Shown here: in pieces, positions 30,104 through 41,016 of the stretch | How positions within the stretch are numbered: the stretch's first letter is position 1 | How the letters are laid out: the number at the start of each line of letters is the position of its first letter | Source of the DNA: Puccinia triticina | Taxonomy: Eukaryota > Basidiomycota > Pucciniomycetes > Pucciniales > Pucciniaceae | Length of the DNA: 64,000 bases | Direction: 5' to 3' | Assembly (NCBI RefSeq): GCF_026914185.1 | Contig: NC_070565.1 | Location: forward strand, 7,068,001-7,132,000 | Notes under the pieces: model-generated | The model's database searches: none | Told to the model about the DNA's origin: nothing | Seen by the model: the letters and a program-made list of their open reading frames with translations, nothing else | Position numbers and translations under genes: made by a program

Positions 30104-31929
30104 ATGTTTAATTCCATGTTTAGTATTGCAGACACGACGGCAGCCGTGAAAGCAGCGCGAGGAGATCCAGACCAAGAGGCCGAAGACCAGGCAGGAGGAG
30201 AGGCGGAACCAAATCAAACGCAAGAAGTACTGGACGAACCAGGAGAACAACCACCGGAAGAGTCAACCAGCAAAGACCCTCCAATCAAGAAAACAACGGC
30301 ACAAAAGAAGACAAAAAAGAACGCCGCACAAAAGGAGCCCGCGAAACGGGTGGCGACAAGATCGATGTCGAAAATCCCGGAGGAGCAGCGTGGGGAGGCT
30401 GGGAAGGAAAGCGAGGTGGAAGAAGTGATAGGGAGGTGGATAGAGGGAGAAGGGGAGACTACGGAAAGAGTTGGACAAGGAAGCGGTACCGGTAAGTTTT
30501 CTTTTTCAAAACCGATCAGGAAGGCCAACCAGGAATGCCAACCAGGAATGCCAACCATGGAATGCCAACCAAGGAAAGGAAAGAGACTGAGGCTTTGGGT
30601 ATTGATTTACATCATGCAGCAGAAGACCCAGTAGACGCAGACGAAGCGGCCGAGGCAAGCGGAACCGCGAGGGAGAAGCTAGAATTAAGGCGGACCATGC
30701 TGGAGATGATCGGGCAAGCGAAGTTGGCGGCAGCAGCAGGGAATAAGGCCGAGGCGTTAATGTTCTACCAAGTTTGCGCTGGGCTAGGAGGGACTGTGAC
30801 CGGGAACCAGACGACCGCTCACGCAGACACGCCCCCAGTTGTAGTGACAAAGCCAAAAGGCCCATCGTTACATCCTCTCGCAATCCCAAAACCAGCACCG
30901 GCACCGTCGCTACTCGGGATCAAGGTGCCTACACCCATGCCGCCTAGCCCGTCAAGGATCCGAAATCATGACGAGATGTTATCAGATTCCCAACATCCGG
31001 ATAATAGCGTATTGTTCGACGACTCAGCCATACCAACGAACGATGATTTAGGATTCACTCCCTTCTTCGAGAAAAACTTGGTGGCGTTCCGGGCACCACT
31101 GCCGCTTACCATCTTCAATCAAGAATGGCAAGACAAAGCCATCATCTACTGCGCGGACAAGAAGAGCAAGACGGACAAATCAAGCGGGGATAAACTCAGA
31201 TACACCGGGTACCCATATCCGAGTGAGTACACGCAGACTTACCAGGAATGGTCGGTGAACCATCAAGGTTTCTACAACGCCATCAGCAAGATCCCCTCAC
31301 ACGCGAACTTAGCAGTGTGGATTGTGGCACATAAGAAGAACGCCGACGGGATAATCGGGCGACACGGGTTCATGACGGCATTGCGCTACGACATACATGT
31401 CCGGACAAATGCGCTAACTCACAGGGTCAGACTCCCGGACGGGAGGCAATCGGTGGCCAACATATCCGTTTTCCGCGCCAAGATTTCCCTCAACATGCAC
31501 GCAAAAGCGGTCAGGTTCGGGGAGATCGAGTTTACCGACAACCCGTACGCAATAGGATGCTGCCGAGCTTTGTGGGACCCAACGACGGGTCAACCAGTGG
31601 CGAAGAAAGGAGACCAAGCCGCCAAAATCCCCCTCCACTTCCAACAAGCCCACCATCAATCGGGTAAAGGGTCAGCCTCAGGGTCTAAACCCGGACCCGA
31701 CCCGCCAAAAGGCCCCAGCGCATCCAAGGACCAACAAGGTAGAAACGGTGGCTACAAAGGAAGCCGGTGGAACCCAGCGTATCACGAGCGAGACAACAGA
31801 GGACACCGAGATGGTGGCGACTCAGGCGGCGGAGGGAACGGAGGAACCGGTCACGGTGGATCGGGAGGGGGAGGAGGGAACGGAGGGAGAGGGAGAAATG
31901 AGGGAAGCGGGAAGGGAAGAGTTTATTAG
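30104..31929 (+). CDS. Gag-like ORF1 of element H, probably spliced
   Basis: Two open frames cover the gene: 30104-30634 and 30535-31929. A GT-AG intron 30492-30619 (donor GTAAGT, acceptor CATGCAG) joins them in frame, G plus CA giving Ala before EDPVDADE, for a protein of about 565 residues. The first exon is rich in Glu, Lys and Pro. The middle holds a conserved-looking domain (PLTIFNQEWQDKAIIYCADK, then AVRFGEIEFTDNPYAIGCC). The C-terminus is a Gly/Arg/Asp-rich tail (GGGGNGGTGHGG) suited to RNA binding. I recognise no zinc knuckle. A gag role is inferred from its position before RT. The alternative is a 1-nt frameshift. Confidence 0.6.
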
Positions 31930-32272
31930 TTAGCGCACACTCCTTGCTTTATCTTTTGTTTTCTACCCTTTCTTGTCTCGCCTGCGCGCCTGCAATCCAA
32001 ACGTAAAGGAAGCGTAACATGCCCATAAAGGGAAAATGGGCCATCAGGTCGCACAAAGTGGAAAGGCCAATGAGCAGTTGAAAGGATGGAAGGAAAGACC
32101 AATTTTTCTAATGTAAGATCCTTCTACATAATCTTCCCTTTCCGAAACCAGCAATAAAGGAAAAAAAACAGAGGAAACAGGGTGGAGCAACCCCATCGAA
32201 CCAGAGAGAAAGGAAACAAAAGAAGTTGAGGAAGCGGCTACCTGTCATTGGCCATCGAAGGTAGTATGTGAA

Positions 32273-33904
32273 ATGAACATTATAGCGTGGGAGGAAGCGC
32301 TCCAGAAAGCGGGCATACAGACTGAATACGAAGACGTCCTGCTTGGGTTCCGCGAAGGGTTCGACCAAGGGATCCCCCCTCATCGGGTACCAGGCGGAGA
32401 ACCTTTCTATACCCCACCGAACCATACCTCGGCCCTCTTGGCCGAATCCAAAATTAAGGAATCAATCGGGAAAGAGATCGCGGCGGGTAGGATGTTTGGA
32501 CCATATACCTACGAGCAAGTCTCACGGAAATTCGAGTTCTTCAGGACGAACCCACTCGGAGCGGTGATTAATGGGGACGGTTCGTTGAGGCCAATAAACG
32601 ATCTGTCTTTCCCGCACGGGAGAGGAGATATCCCATCCGTCAATTCCTTTGTTGACGCGGACAATTTTCAAACAACATGGGACGATTTTAATGTTGTTGC
32701 GAAGTTCCTTAAAGATCAAAAAGAGCCAGTCCTCCTAGCTTTGTTCGATTGGGAAAAGGCGTATAGGCAAATCCCGACGGCCCCGCACCAATGGCCTTAC
32801 TTGATGGTACGGGATTCTGAAGATAGACTGCTACTGGATACAAGAATAACTTTCGGCGGTGTTGCCGGATGCGGATTGTTTGGCCGACCCGCGGACGCAT
32901 GGAAAAAGATCATGATGCACGAGTTTGACGTGCTGACCATTTTCCGTTGGGTGGACAATAACTTGTTCATCAAAAGAAAAAACTCCCCTACTCTAATGGC
33001 AGACGTAGTGAAGCGATCAGACGAGCTAGGGGTGAAGACCAACAAAGAAAAGTATTCCTCCTTCCTCGAAGAACAAAAGTCTGTAGGGTTCATCTGGAAC
33101 GGCACAGAAAAAACCGTAAGACTACCGGACAACAAACTCGCAAAGCGGATTGAACAAGTACAACACTTCCTGGAAATAGGGGCCGAATTCTCATACAACG
33201 AGGTCGAGATCATTGCGGGGAGGTTAAATCATGTATCGTACATCTTACCACAGTTAAGGTGCTACCTCTGCGGGGTATACCAATGGCTAAAAGACTGGGT
33301 ACACCGAGATAAGCGACGCCCAATTCCCAAAGACGCCGAGGAAGATTTGCATACATGGCTCACGACATTGAAGAATTTCACGCCGACGCGGCTCATCGCA
33401 AGGCAGGACCCAACAGAGGTCGGTTGGGTAGGCGACGCGTCCACGGGCTACGGGGTCGGCGTCCTCATTGGCAGGCGATGGGCTCAATTCCGACTTAGAT
33501 CCATGGAAGAACTGAATAGAGATATTGAAGAGGGCGATGAGGAAGAAAAACGGATCTCCAGACTAGAGACGGTCGCGGTAAGATTAGGACTCCTCATGCT
33601 ACTAAAGCTTGGCGCAAGGAAAGGCAAGACTTTCATCGTGTGGACGGACAACACAACGACAGAAAGTGTTATCCTCAAGCAGAAGTCAAAAGATAGATTT
33701 GTGAATCATGAATGGAAGAAGATCCAGAAGTTATTGATCGAACACCAGATAAATTTGATAGCAAAAAGGGTGGCGTCCGCGGAAAACCAAGCTGACACTC
33801 TGTCAAGGGGGATCCGTCGAGGGCACAGAAATAGGGATCAACTACGGGTAGCGGTCCCGCGGGACCTAGAAGCACTCATTGAACAGGTCACGGAAGAGGA
33901 GTAG
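32273..33904 (+). CDS. Element H reverse transcriptase-RNase H (DIRS type)
   Basis: 543 residues from the ATG at 32273. RT motifs: RPINDLSFP (fingers), LLALFDWEKAYRQIP (catalytic Asp, motif A), GVAGCGLFGRPADAW (motif B), FRWVDNNLF (motif C, about residue 230). RNase H follows: GWVGDASTGYGVGVLIG, RLETVAVRLGLLML, VWTDNTTTESV and AENQADTLSRG. This RT followed directly by this type of RNase H is characteristic of DIRS-like elements. Motif C normally has two adjacent Asp; here the second is Asn (GAC AAT), which would impair catalysis and could be one G-to-A change. No recombinase gene follows. Confidence 0.8.
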   Translation: MNIIAWEEALQKAGIQTEYEDVLLGFREGFDQGIPPHRVPGGEPFYTPPNHTSALLAESKIKESIGKEIAAGRMFGPYTYEQVSRKFEFFRTNPLGAVINGDGSLRPINDLSFPHGRGDIPSVNSFVDADNFQTTWDDFNVVAKFLKDQKEPVLLALFDWEKAYRQIPTAPHQWPYLMVRDSEDRLLLDTRITFGGVAGCGLFGRPADAWKKIMMHEFDVLTIFRWVDNNLFIKRKNSPTLMADVVKRSDELGVKTNKEKYSSFLEEQKSVGFIWNGTEKTVRLPDNKLAKRIEQVQHFLEIGAEFSYNEVEIIAGRLNHVSYILPQLRCYLCGVYQWLKDWVHRDKRRPIPKDAEEDLHTWLTTLKNFTPTRLIARQDPTEVGWVGDASTGYGVGVLIGRRWAQFRLRSMEELNRDIEEGDEEEKRISRLETVAVRLGLLMLLKLGARKGKTFIVWTDNTTTESVILKQKSKDRFVNHEWKKIQKLLIEHQINLIAKRVASAENQADTLSRGIRRGHRNRDQLRVAVPRDLEALIEQVTEEE

Positions 33905-34438
33905 AAGTCACCGGCTCACACAGGAACCGGATACACTTCAACAACATCTGATTACATTAGTGTAGGAGGTTGTTAGGATGCAATAAAATCCTCTTTGAGG
34001 AAGATAAATCGCGAGAACAGGGAGATAAGGGAAGGCAACTCCTCAGGAGGCCCAGAGTTACGGGGTCTGAGCGGGCTCCAGGCCACCTGGAGTTATGGGT
34101 CGGGCTCTGACCCCAGGGCTTGATACTCCTACGGAGCACGAGAGACTCACAGCTTTGAAGAACGTGAAGTCTCTACACAATCCTCCCATTTTCCACCCCA
34201 TCTGCTAGCTGCGGCGGCAACAGGCAGAATGGAACAAAAAGTGGAAAGGAGGGAGGAGAGTGCCAACCTTATCCCACACTTGGAAGGCTTGGGGAGCTAC
34301 TGGTGTAGTTTCCGGGTCTTCCTAGGCAACTGTAACCTAGTAGAGGTTCTAGCAGCCGAAAAAGTAAAATACACGATTGGGCTGGGAAGAGAATGATAAC
34401 CCCAGCCCACCACAAAGACAAACACGAGAGTGGATTGG

Positions 34439-35361
34439 ATGGATTCCTAAGTGGCAGATGATGCGTAAGAATTTCCTGCTATCTGGGTCCACTACATTTT
34501 GGTGGAAACCCTTGAGCACGTCCATACATGTTATATATTTCGCTTTATGGAGGCGTGTTAGTGATTCCATAATTTTCGGCATTGGATATCTGTCCGGGGT
34601 TGTATAGCTGTTAAGCGCGCGGAAATCGCCTACTAGCCTAGACTTGCCGTTATGCCAAGCTATAATAACTGGAGTTGTAATATCTACATTTTCATTTGAA
34701 CCTACCTTACGGATGATGCCCATTTTAATAAGCAGCGCTATGTGTTCTTCTAAAGCAGCCTTGCTTCTAGGGCTCGCTGGGTAAGGTGCTTTGCGCAGCG
34801 CTGGAGGATACGGCCTATCTATTGTTAGTGTGATTTTTACCTCATGACCTCTGATAGCTCCAAAGGGTTCTTCTGCAGTCGCAAAGGCTTTGCGGTTATT
34901 CTGAAGGGTAGTCATGAGTTGATTTTTATGTTTGTCCTCTAGATCAGGACCAATCTTCAATGTTTCAATAACTTCTTGTTCAAAACTATCTCTTCCTGCT
35001 ATTATTGATAATATGGAGTTTATGGACGCTTCAAACTCAAATATTTTTCCTTTGACGGAAAATTTTCTTCCAGAATCATTCAGGAGGGATATGTTGTAGT
35101 AAGAAAGATAGTCGTTGCCCATAATAAAGTAGCGGACGGGCATATTCTCCATTACTACAAAACGGATAATGAATTTAAAGGAATCAAAACATATCTGTAC
35201 TTTCACTATTCCCAATGGTTTTAGAGCTCCCGTGCAACTATGGAACTTCCCAGGTTTCGTTGGCAGGATGTAATTTTTCCAGTCTTTGCAGTATTGACTG
35301 AGGTAGTTTTCACTTACTACCGAGTTTACCGCACCGCTGTCTAACAAAACTGTGCATTCTT
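34439..35361 (-). pseudogene. Element D protease and reverse transcriptase N-terminal half
   Basis: The frame joins gag across element C (DKE-CTVLLDSG). The protease motif is TVLLDSGAVNSVVS, and the RT start follows: RKAPYPASPRSK, ITTPVIIAWHNGKSRLVGDFRALN, then motif A YITCMDVLKGFHQN and CHLGIH, where H is inserted. The first residue of this part lies just inside the TTCTT duplication of C. There is no stop in it. Confidence 0.85.
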
Positions 35362-35702
35362 TGTAAGGGTCACGTGGACCCTCACTGAGATGTGACTAAG
35401 AAGTGGGACACGGGAACGAGGGCGGTACGCCAGGAGAGTTTCTAGGTCCAAACTCTGGGTGTTGAATTGCTCGAGCTAGCCGGGAGAGAGGAAAAGCTCT
35501 CTCGTTAGTCTAAACACAATATCAGGAGATAAGGAAGACTAGCGGAAGAATGAAACTGGAATCAGGCTTACCTAGCCGGGAGAGAGGAAAAGCTCTCTGC
35601 CAGACTAGGGAAGCGGAGGTTCAGACTATGTATACGGTGCGCGGGGGTTACGTAATCTCGTAACCCTTCGTGTGGAGACCCGATGTCGAGAGGGGCTTCA
35701 CA
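35362..35702 (-). repeat. 3' LTR of element C
   Basis: 341 bp, differing from 38159-38499 at a few positions (for example GAACGAGG/GAACAAGG, GCCGGG/GCCAGG, AAACAC/AAATAC), each a C/T or G/A transition. It contains two copies of a CTAGCCGGGAGAGAGGAAAAGC block. Confidence 0.92.
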
Positions 35703-36080
35703 GTCTCCCCTCCTATGTGAAAAGGGAAGGAAGGCGGAAAAGAATGTAGATGACAATCTGGGCTGAGTCGGAATGAACGAGGAAAGGGGGACTGATATTG
35801 ATGGGCGTGAGGAAAAACAGTCGTAAGAGAAGGGGAACGGAAACGGGGGTAGAGAGGGCGGGAGCGGAAGGGGGGGCCTGTCGGGATGGGAAAAACATGG
35901 CGATGAAGTCTTGTCTTCTCAATCGGTGGTCCGCATGATTTGACTTGGTAGGATTGCGTGTCATGTATGTCTTTCAATCTTCCTCGGTCTGGGACACATG
36001 AGGACTGGGGTTCAGGGATGGAGAGAATTGGGCATAAAATGAAAGCAGGAACCGTTGAGTGTAGTGGAAGGAGAATGGAA

Positions 36081-37850
36081 TTATTGGTCTCGACTATTGA
36101 TGGAGCCCTCGGTGGCAGTGGTCGATGGATCTTTAGCTGTTGACGTGGGCTCCGTGGTCCTGTCGCTGTCCACGGGAAACCACTTATCAAGGATTGACTC
36201 CACCTTGTTATCAATCGCGTGAACATCCATAAGGTCGGAGGTGTCGGTAGGTTCTTCTGGGAGCAGACAGGCTTTGTCATCTGATTTTGGGGCAAGCTGG
36301 TCCTCTATCTCGATTTCATTGAGAGGTTGATCGCCGTACGCCAAGGCCGTCGCTTCAAGTTGCCCGTCGATCGCCAAGACAAGAGAGACTTGGGAGTGTT
36401 CAAATGGCGGGGCTTCATCCATGCCCGCCACTCCTGCTGGTTTGCCAGTAGGTCTGCCCGCCGCTGTGGGATTCGTCGGCTTTTGATTCGCATTCGACCA
36501 GGCCCATGGGGCCACATAGTTCGGTGGCTTTGGCGGCCCTTGAAATTCCGGTGGAATGTAAACTCTAGATCGGTCGGGAGGGCCAGGACAAACCCCTGCG
36601 GGGTTGCCGCAGTGCTTCTTGCAAAAATGGCACTTTCCTACCGAATCAAGATAGGCGTGCATCTTCCAAAGGTATAAATTGGGTTCGAGGCGGTTCGAGC
36701 CCAGTGGCGTGGCGTTTGCACCAGTGGCGACGGAACGGTAAGAGGGTTGACGGTTGCGAGGGAGATCGATGTAAAATCCATTGATTCGGTTCTCGAAGGC
36801 GCCGTATTTGAACGGCTTTTGGAGGAGAAGTTGGAAGTCACGAACTTTGCTTTGAAGAACGTGGGGCAATCCAAGAACAACGAATTCCGCCAGATCAAGG
36901 TCGTCAAAGACATCTTTCTCAAAGTTGACAAGCGATTGAAGGGTGCGGGCCCGGCTGCTATATTGAAGGAATGATTCCGACCCGGACATTTCGAGACGAA
37001 CAATTGATTGGCGAAGGTCAGCTTGCCAGTCTTCTGGGAGACAGAACTCGAAGAGCCGGTCACGAAATTCTTCCCACGATTTTCCAGCAAACTTCGGGCT
37101 TTCGACTCGATAGAAGGCAGTGAGGTTGGTGTCAGAGATCAGGGAACCAAGGATGAGACGTTTGTCGTCGGCGTGAGTGACCGCCTTGGTATCAAAGAAG
37201 ATAGTGACGGCTTGGATCCAGGTAAGAAAAACCTCGGCGTTCTGAAGAGGTCCATTAAATTGTGGCCCGTCGGACGTCCTGAATTTGGGCAAGTCTACTC
37301 GGCCCGGGTGCGGAGTTGGGGCCACTTCCTGCTTTATGCCACCAGTCAATGCCGCCTTTTCGAGAGCTTTGATCCGTTCACGATCGATCTTGCGCTGTTC
37401 GGCAAAGCGGTCTGCCTCGGCTTTCCTTTGTTCGGCGTCAAGACGTCTTTGTTCCGCATCAATGTGTCGTTGTTCTTCGGCTTGCTTCTGTGCCGCCTGG
37501 AACTGAAGTGCCGTGTTCTTCTGGATTGTGAGGATTGCCTTCAGAGAATCAGTGATGGAGAGGTCCTCTTCGACCTCTTCTGGTTGGTTAACGGCCGGGT
37601 TAGAACCCGGATTTATCGTGCGTTCCGTCGGGGGATCAGGGACAGTTGGGTCGTAGTTTGGATGATCAGACGGTGTTTCTGGTCGGCTTTTTGATGGAGC
37701 TTGTTCGATTTCCAATAGCGCTTGGGCAATCGCAGCGTTGTTTGATGCTGCAAGAGCGTCTAAGCAAGCCCGTCAACGAGCGGCACGGAGGATTTCCTCG
37801 GGATCAGAGATAGGTAGCAGGGGTCCCGAATTCAAGTTTCTCATGGTCAT
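36081..37850 (-). pseudogene. Gag of element C
   Basis: The likely start is the ATG at 37848-37850 (MTMRNLNSGPLLPISDPEEIL), aligned with the N-termini of A and B. A TGA at 37773-37775 (RAAR-stop-RACLD) breaks it and reads as CGA before one change. Then follow a long charged coiled-coil-like helix with DAEQRRLDAEQRK repeats, the family block DLPKFRTSDGPQFNGPLQN, a capsid-like region (YSSRARTLQSLVNF), the Cys/His motif CHFCKKHC-x6-C with PGPPDRSRV, and an acidic tail. The 378 bp between the stop and the 3' LTR are non-coding. Confidence 0.82.
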
Positions 37851-38158
37851 CAACCACCGTGGGAAAACAGACCCTGATTTTTGATGACGAAAGGGGAAAG
37901 GAGAGGTTCTGGAGGTCACGAAGTCGGCGTTGGAGGAAAACTGAAAAAAAAGGGGGGAGTCGAGGGCAGAGAGCGAGGCAGAGGTCGAGGCTTGAAGAGC
38001 GAAGCAAAAGCGAGGACAGAGAACGATAGCGAGGGCGAAGGCGAGGTCAGAAGGAGCTGACTGGATACTGAACCAGAGAGCTTGCGAAGTCGATGAGTCT
38101 GAGTGAGGTCGATGATGAGACCAAGAAGGTCGGTTTGTTTGGAACAAGAAAAAAAAAG

Positions 38159-38499
38159 TGTAAGGGTCACGTGGACCCTCACTGAGATGTGACTAAGAAG
38201 TGGGACACGGGAACAAGGGCGGTACGCCAGGAGAGTTTCTAGGTCCAAACTCTGGGTGTTGAATTGCTCGAGCTAGCCAGGAGAGAGGAAAAGCTCTCTC
38301 GTTAGTCTAAATACAATATCAGGAGATAAGGAAGACTAGCGGAAGAATGAAACTGGAATCAGGCTTACCTAGCCGGGAGAGAGGAAAAGCTCTCTGCCGG
38401 ACTAGGGAAGCGGAGGTTCAGACTATGTATACGGTGCGCGGGGGTTACGTAATCTCGTAACCCTTCGTGTGGAGACCCGATGTCGAGAGGGGCTTCACA
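38159..38499 (-). repeat. 5' LTR of element C
   Basis: 341 bp. The internal side reads GAACAAGAAAAAAAAAG just before TGTAAGG, the junction shared with A and B. The D gag frame reads into this LTR and ends there by chance. Confidence 0.9.
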
Positions 38500-38504
38500 T
38501 TCTT

Positions 38505-40995
38505 TGTCTGTGCAAAGCATCCTGACTAAGTTATTTCTCCCTTCCGGAGCGGTAACTGCTAATGCTGGACTAGAACCTATAACTAGGTCATCATCATCAT
38601 CTACTTTGCTCTCTGATTCCTCCTCATGTTGTATCTCTTCCGTATCACCTACGTTATTGATTTTCTTTATGCAGTTCCGAGAAGTGTGACCAGTTTTATG
38701 GCAGGTGTAGCACTTGATGTCCCCCGTTAAAGTTGGTGTACGGTCCTTAGTCTTGGCAGACTTAGTAACAGTCTTCTCAGGCATTGTTGTTTTTGGGACA
38801 AACTTCTTCCTGCCTGACCTTGTTTTATCGACAATATCTTCAAGCACGTTAATTAGAGCGCTCATATCCGCTTTAGTAGAGCCCATTGCTGTTTTGGCTG
38901 TGTATTCTACTTCGCGGTCCATCAGTCCTAACAGTCTAAAGTTGATGGACTGCAAAGATAGCTGAGGCTCAAAGGCTCTGAGTCTTTTGTATTGCCTGGT
39001 GACCCACGATGATACTGGTGTCTCTCCCGCAATGAATTTGTCCTTATCAAAAGCTTCTTGTTTCTTTCTCATCCAGTTAGAGGTACCGTATTGCAAGGTA
39101 ATAGCTCTTTTCCAAAAATCCCATTTTTCTGTTGAGTGATCCTTCCGCATAGCTTTATACCATAACCCAGCTACCCCAGTGAGTATGGAGAGTAACTTAA
39201 TCTCATGTATGAATTCGTCCGGCACTTTGGTTTCAGATCTGCATGTATCAATCCAGTCAATAAATTTAGTGTGATCGTACTCTCCTTGTCCTGAGAATTT
39301 CAGCCACTCCAGCTTATTGACTGCTCCCCATAGATGTCTCTGTATTTCAGATACACTGTGGTGTGATGGTTGCTCAAACGGGGCATGATAGTTCTCCTGA
39401 GTGTTATGAGACAAGGGCGGTCTGTTATACGTGTTCCTATTTATAGGTTCCTTTTCAGGACCTTCGGAACAATTCTCAGACCCTATCCGGTCATTAAGCT
39501 GGGCCAACTCTGACCTTACATCCGCTCCATCTTCTCTGAACTGGCTTAGTAACCTGTCCAATTTAGTGCTTAAAGCGGAGAAGTCTTTACGGTGCCCTTC
39601 GTCTAACTCTGCTATCATTGCTTTTACTGTTCCTTCGGAGATGGAGGAATGATTCTTTTCTTGAATAGCTGTCGCGAGGTTCTTAATCTCTTGAGATATA
39701 CCAAATAGCATGACATTGCTACTACTTGGTATCGTCGTTTCTACTTCGATACTGCTAGATTTCTCTCGGTCAGGGTTTTGCCTGAGCGTGTTCTCTGACC
39801 TAGGGGAGAACTCTCTAGCTTGTTCTCTATCAAGACTTAAGGCCGTAATCTCAGCTCCTAGAGATTCGATTCTTGCTGCTACATCTTGTACCGCGTATAC
39901 TAGTTTCTGATCTTGTGATCCTATTATTGCAGAAACTTCCCTTTTTATACTCTCAAGTTGTTTACTCATCTCTCCTTTGAGATGCGTACTTAAGTCTTCT
40001 AAGTCTTCTTTAAAGGTGATTTTATTAAATTCACATTCGCAACTATTGCTCGCGTTTTTTTCTGGGATCTTTGCTGTAAGGGTTTGGATGGTTTTGCCAA
40101 AATCCTTAATCTGTTTATGGTGGGATCCGCTCTGGAGCGAGATGGAATTACAAAGATTGCTGATATTAGTGAATGCAGTAGTAATTTCTTTACAATGAGT
40201 GTTCAATTTATCATTAGAGTGTTGAATGGATTTGGAAATCGGGGTCAAAAGTTCTTGGTGAAAGGATTACAAAGAGGAGATTAATTCAGATTGAATGAAA
40301 GGGCGAAGATTTGCCAATACTAGTTTACTATTATCGTCTACTATCTCTTCGATCTGGGTAAACAATAAGGAAAAAACTTTCTTCGCATCGCGGATTGTAA
40401 GGGGACCTAGTTCCCTCGGCGACGAGCTCTGGATGACTCGTCCAGATGTTGATACGCTCCCTGAATTGTTCGTGACATCCTGAAGAGTTCGGCGTACATC
40501 TGTCTCTGATGGTTCTGCCGACCTCCCATCCTTCTGTGTCCAGGAGGAGGATCGCCTGGGTTTCTCGGAGCTGGATTCTCTCGAGCTCTTTGCTCTACTG
40601 GGCGATGGTCGTCGTTCCTGTTGTAGGGATGATTCCTGTTGGGGTGATGGGTCGGAGGGACTTGAGTCCGGTGAATGGAAAAGGGATTCCAGCCTTCCAT
40701 CAAAAGCAGGAGAGGCTCTCGGCCTATCAACTCCTCCAGGATCCTGTGAGATCCCATGGCTTGTCGACGTAGCACTTCCATTGCGCGTGTGCTCCCCCCC
40801 GATACCGCTTGGAGGTACTGTTGTTTGCAGAGCAGGTGGTTCTGAAATATGAACTCCGCCTTCGGCGGCCAACTTCGTCTTTGGTGCCTTACTTGTTGCT
40901 CGCTTAAAGTCCCCTGCTGGGACCAGCGGTGGGTGGGAGGATCTAGTGGAAGAAGCACGAGAAACATTGTCAGATACGTCTGATTGGTTGGGCAT
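38505..40995 (-). pseudogene. Gag of chromovirus-like element D
   Basis: The frame opens at the ATG at 40993-40995 (MPNQSDVSDNVSRASS). The first third is Ser/Pro-rich. A TAA at 40267-40269 (SSL-stop-SFHQEL) breaks it and reads as CAA before one change. Then come long helical regions, a capsid-like domain (HLWGAVNKLEWLKFSGQGEY, SWVTRQYKRLRAFEP) and a CX2CX4HX4C zinc knuckle (CYTCHKTGHTSRNC) near 38690, followed by an acidic stretch and protease across element C. Gag and protease form one frame. Confidence 0.83.
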
Positions 40996-41016
40996 GGTTC
41001 TTTTGACTTTCTATAA

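Larger units (their letters stand above)
29807..34438 (+). mobile_element. DIRS-like retroelement H inserted in element D
   Basis: H is 4632 bp between copies of ATGG (29803-29806, 34439-34442); excision restores the D frame (LGIH-EYLRMPFG). It carries two plus-strand genes, a gag-like ORF and an RT-RNase H ORF of DIRS type. I find no tyrosine recombinase, no LTRs and no obvious inverted or split terminal repeats. The 530 bp after the RT gene are non-coding. The ends (TAGCTTACCGG, GAGTGGATTGG) are not TG/CA. Confidence 0.72.
35362..38499 (-). mobile_element. Gag-only LTR retrotransposon C
   Basis: 3138 bp with 341-bp LTRs (TGTAAGGGTC...GGCTTCACA on the plus strand) and the duplication TTCTT (35357-35361, 38500-38504). 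One gag frame fills the interior, and no RT, protease or integrase is present. It interrupts D between gag and protease. It has the same plan as A and B. Confidence 0.9.

Noticed and set aside
29807..34438. H as an ordinary LTR retrotransposon
   Set aside because: No LTRs were found and the RT-RNase H is of DIRS type. A TGTTAGGATG stretch at about 33972 resembles an LTR start but has no partner copy at the left end.
37008..37694. 228-codon plus-strand frame opposite gag of C
   Set aside because: Antisense shadow of a gag with strong family similarity.
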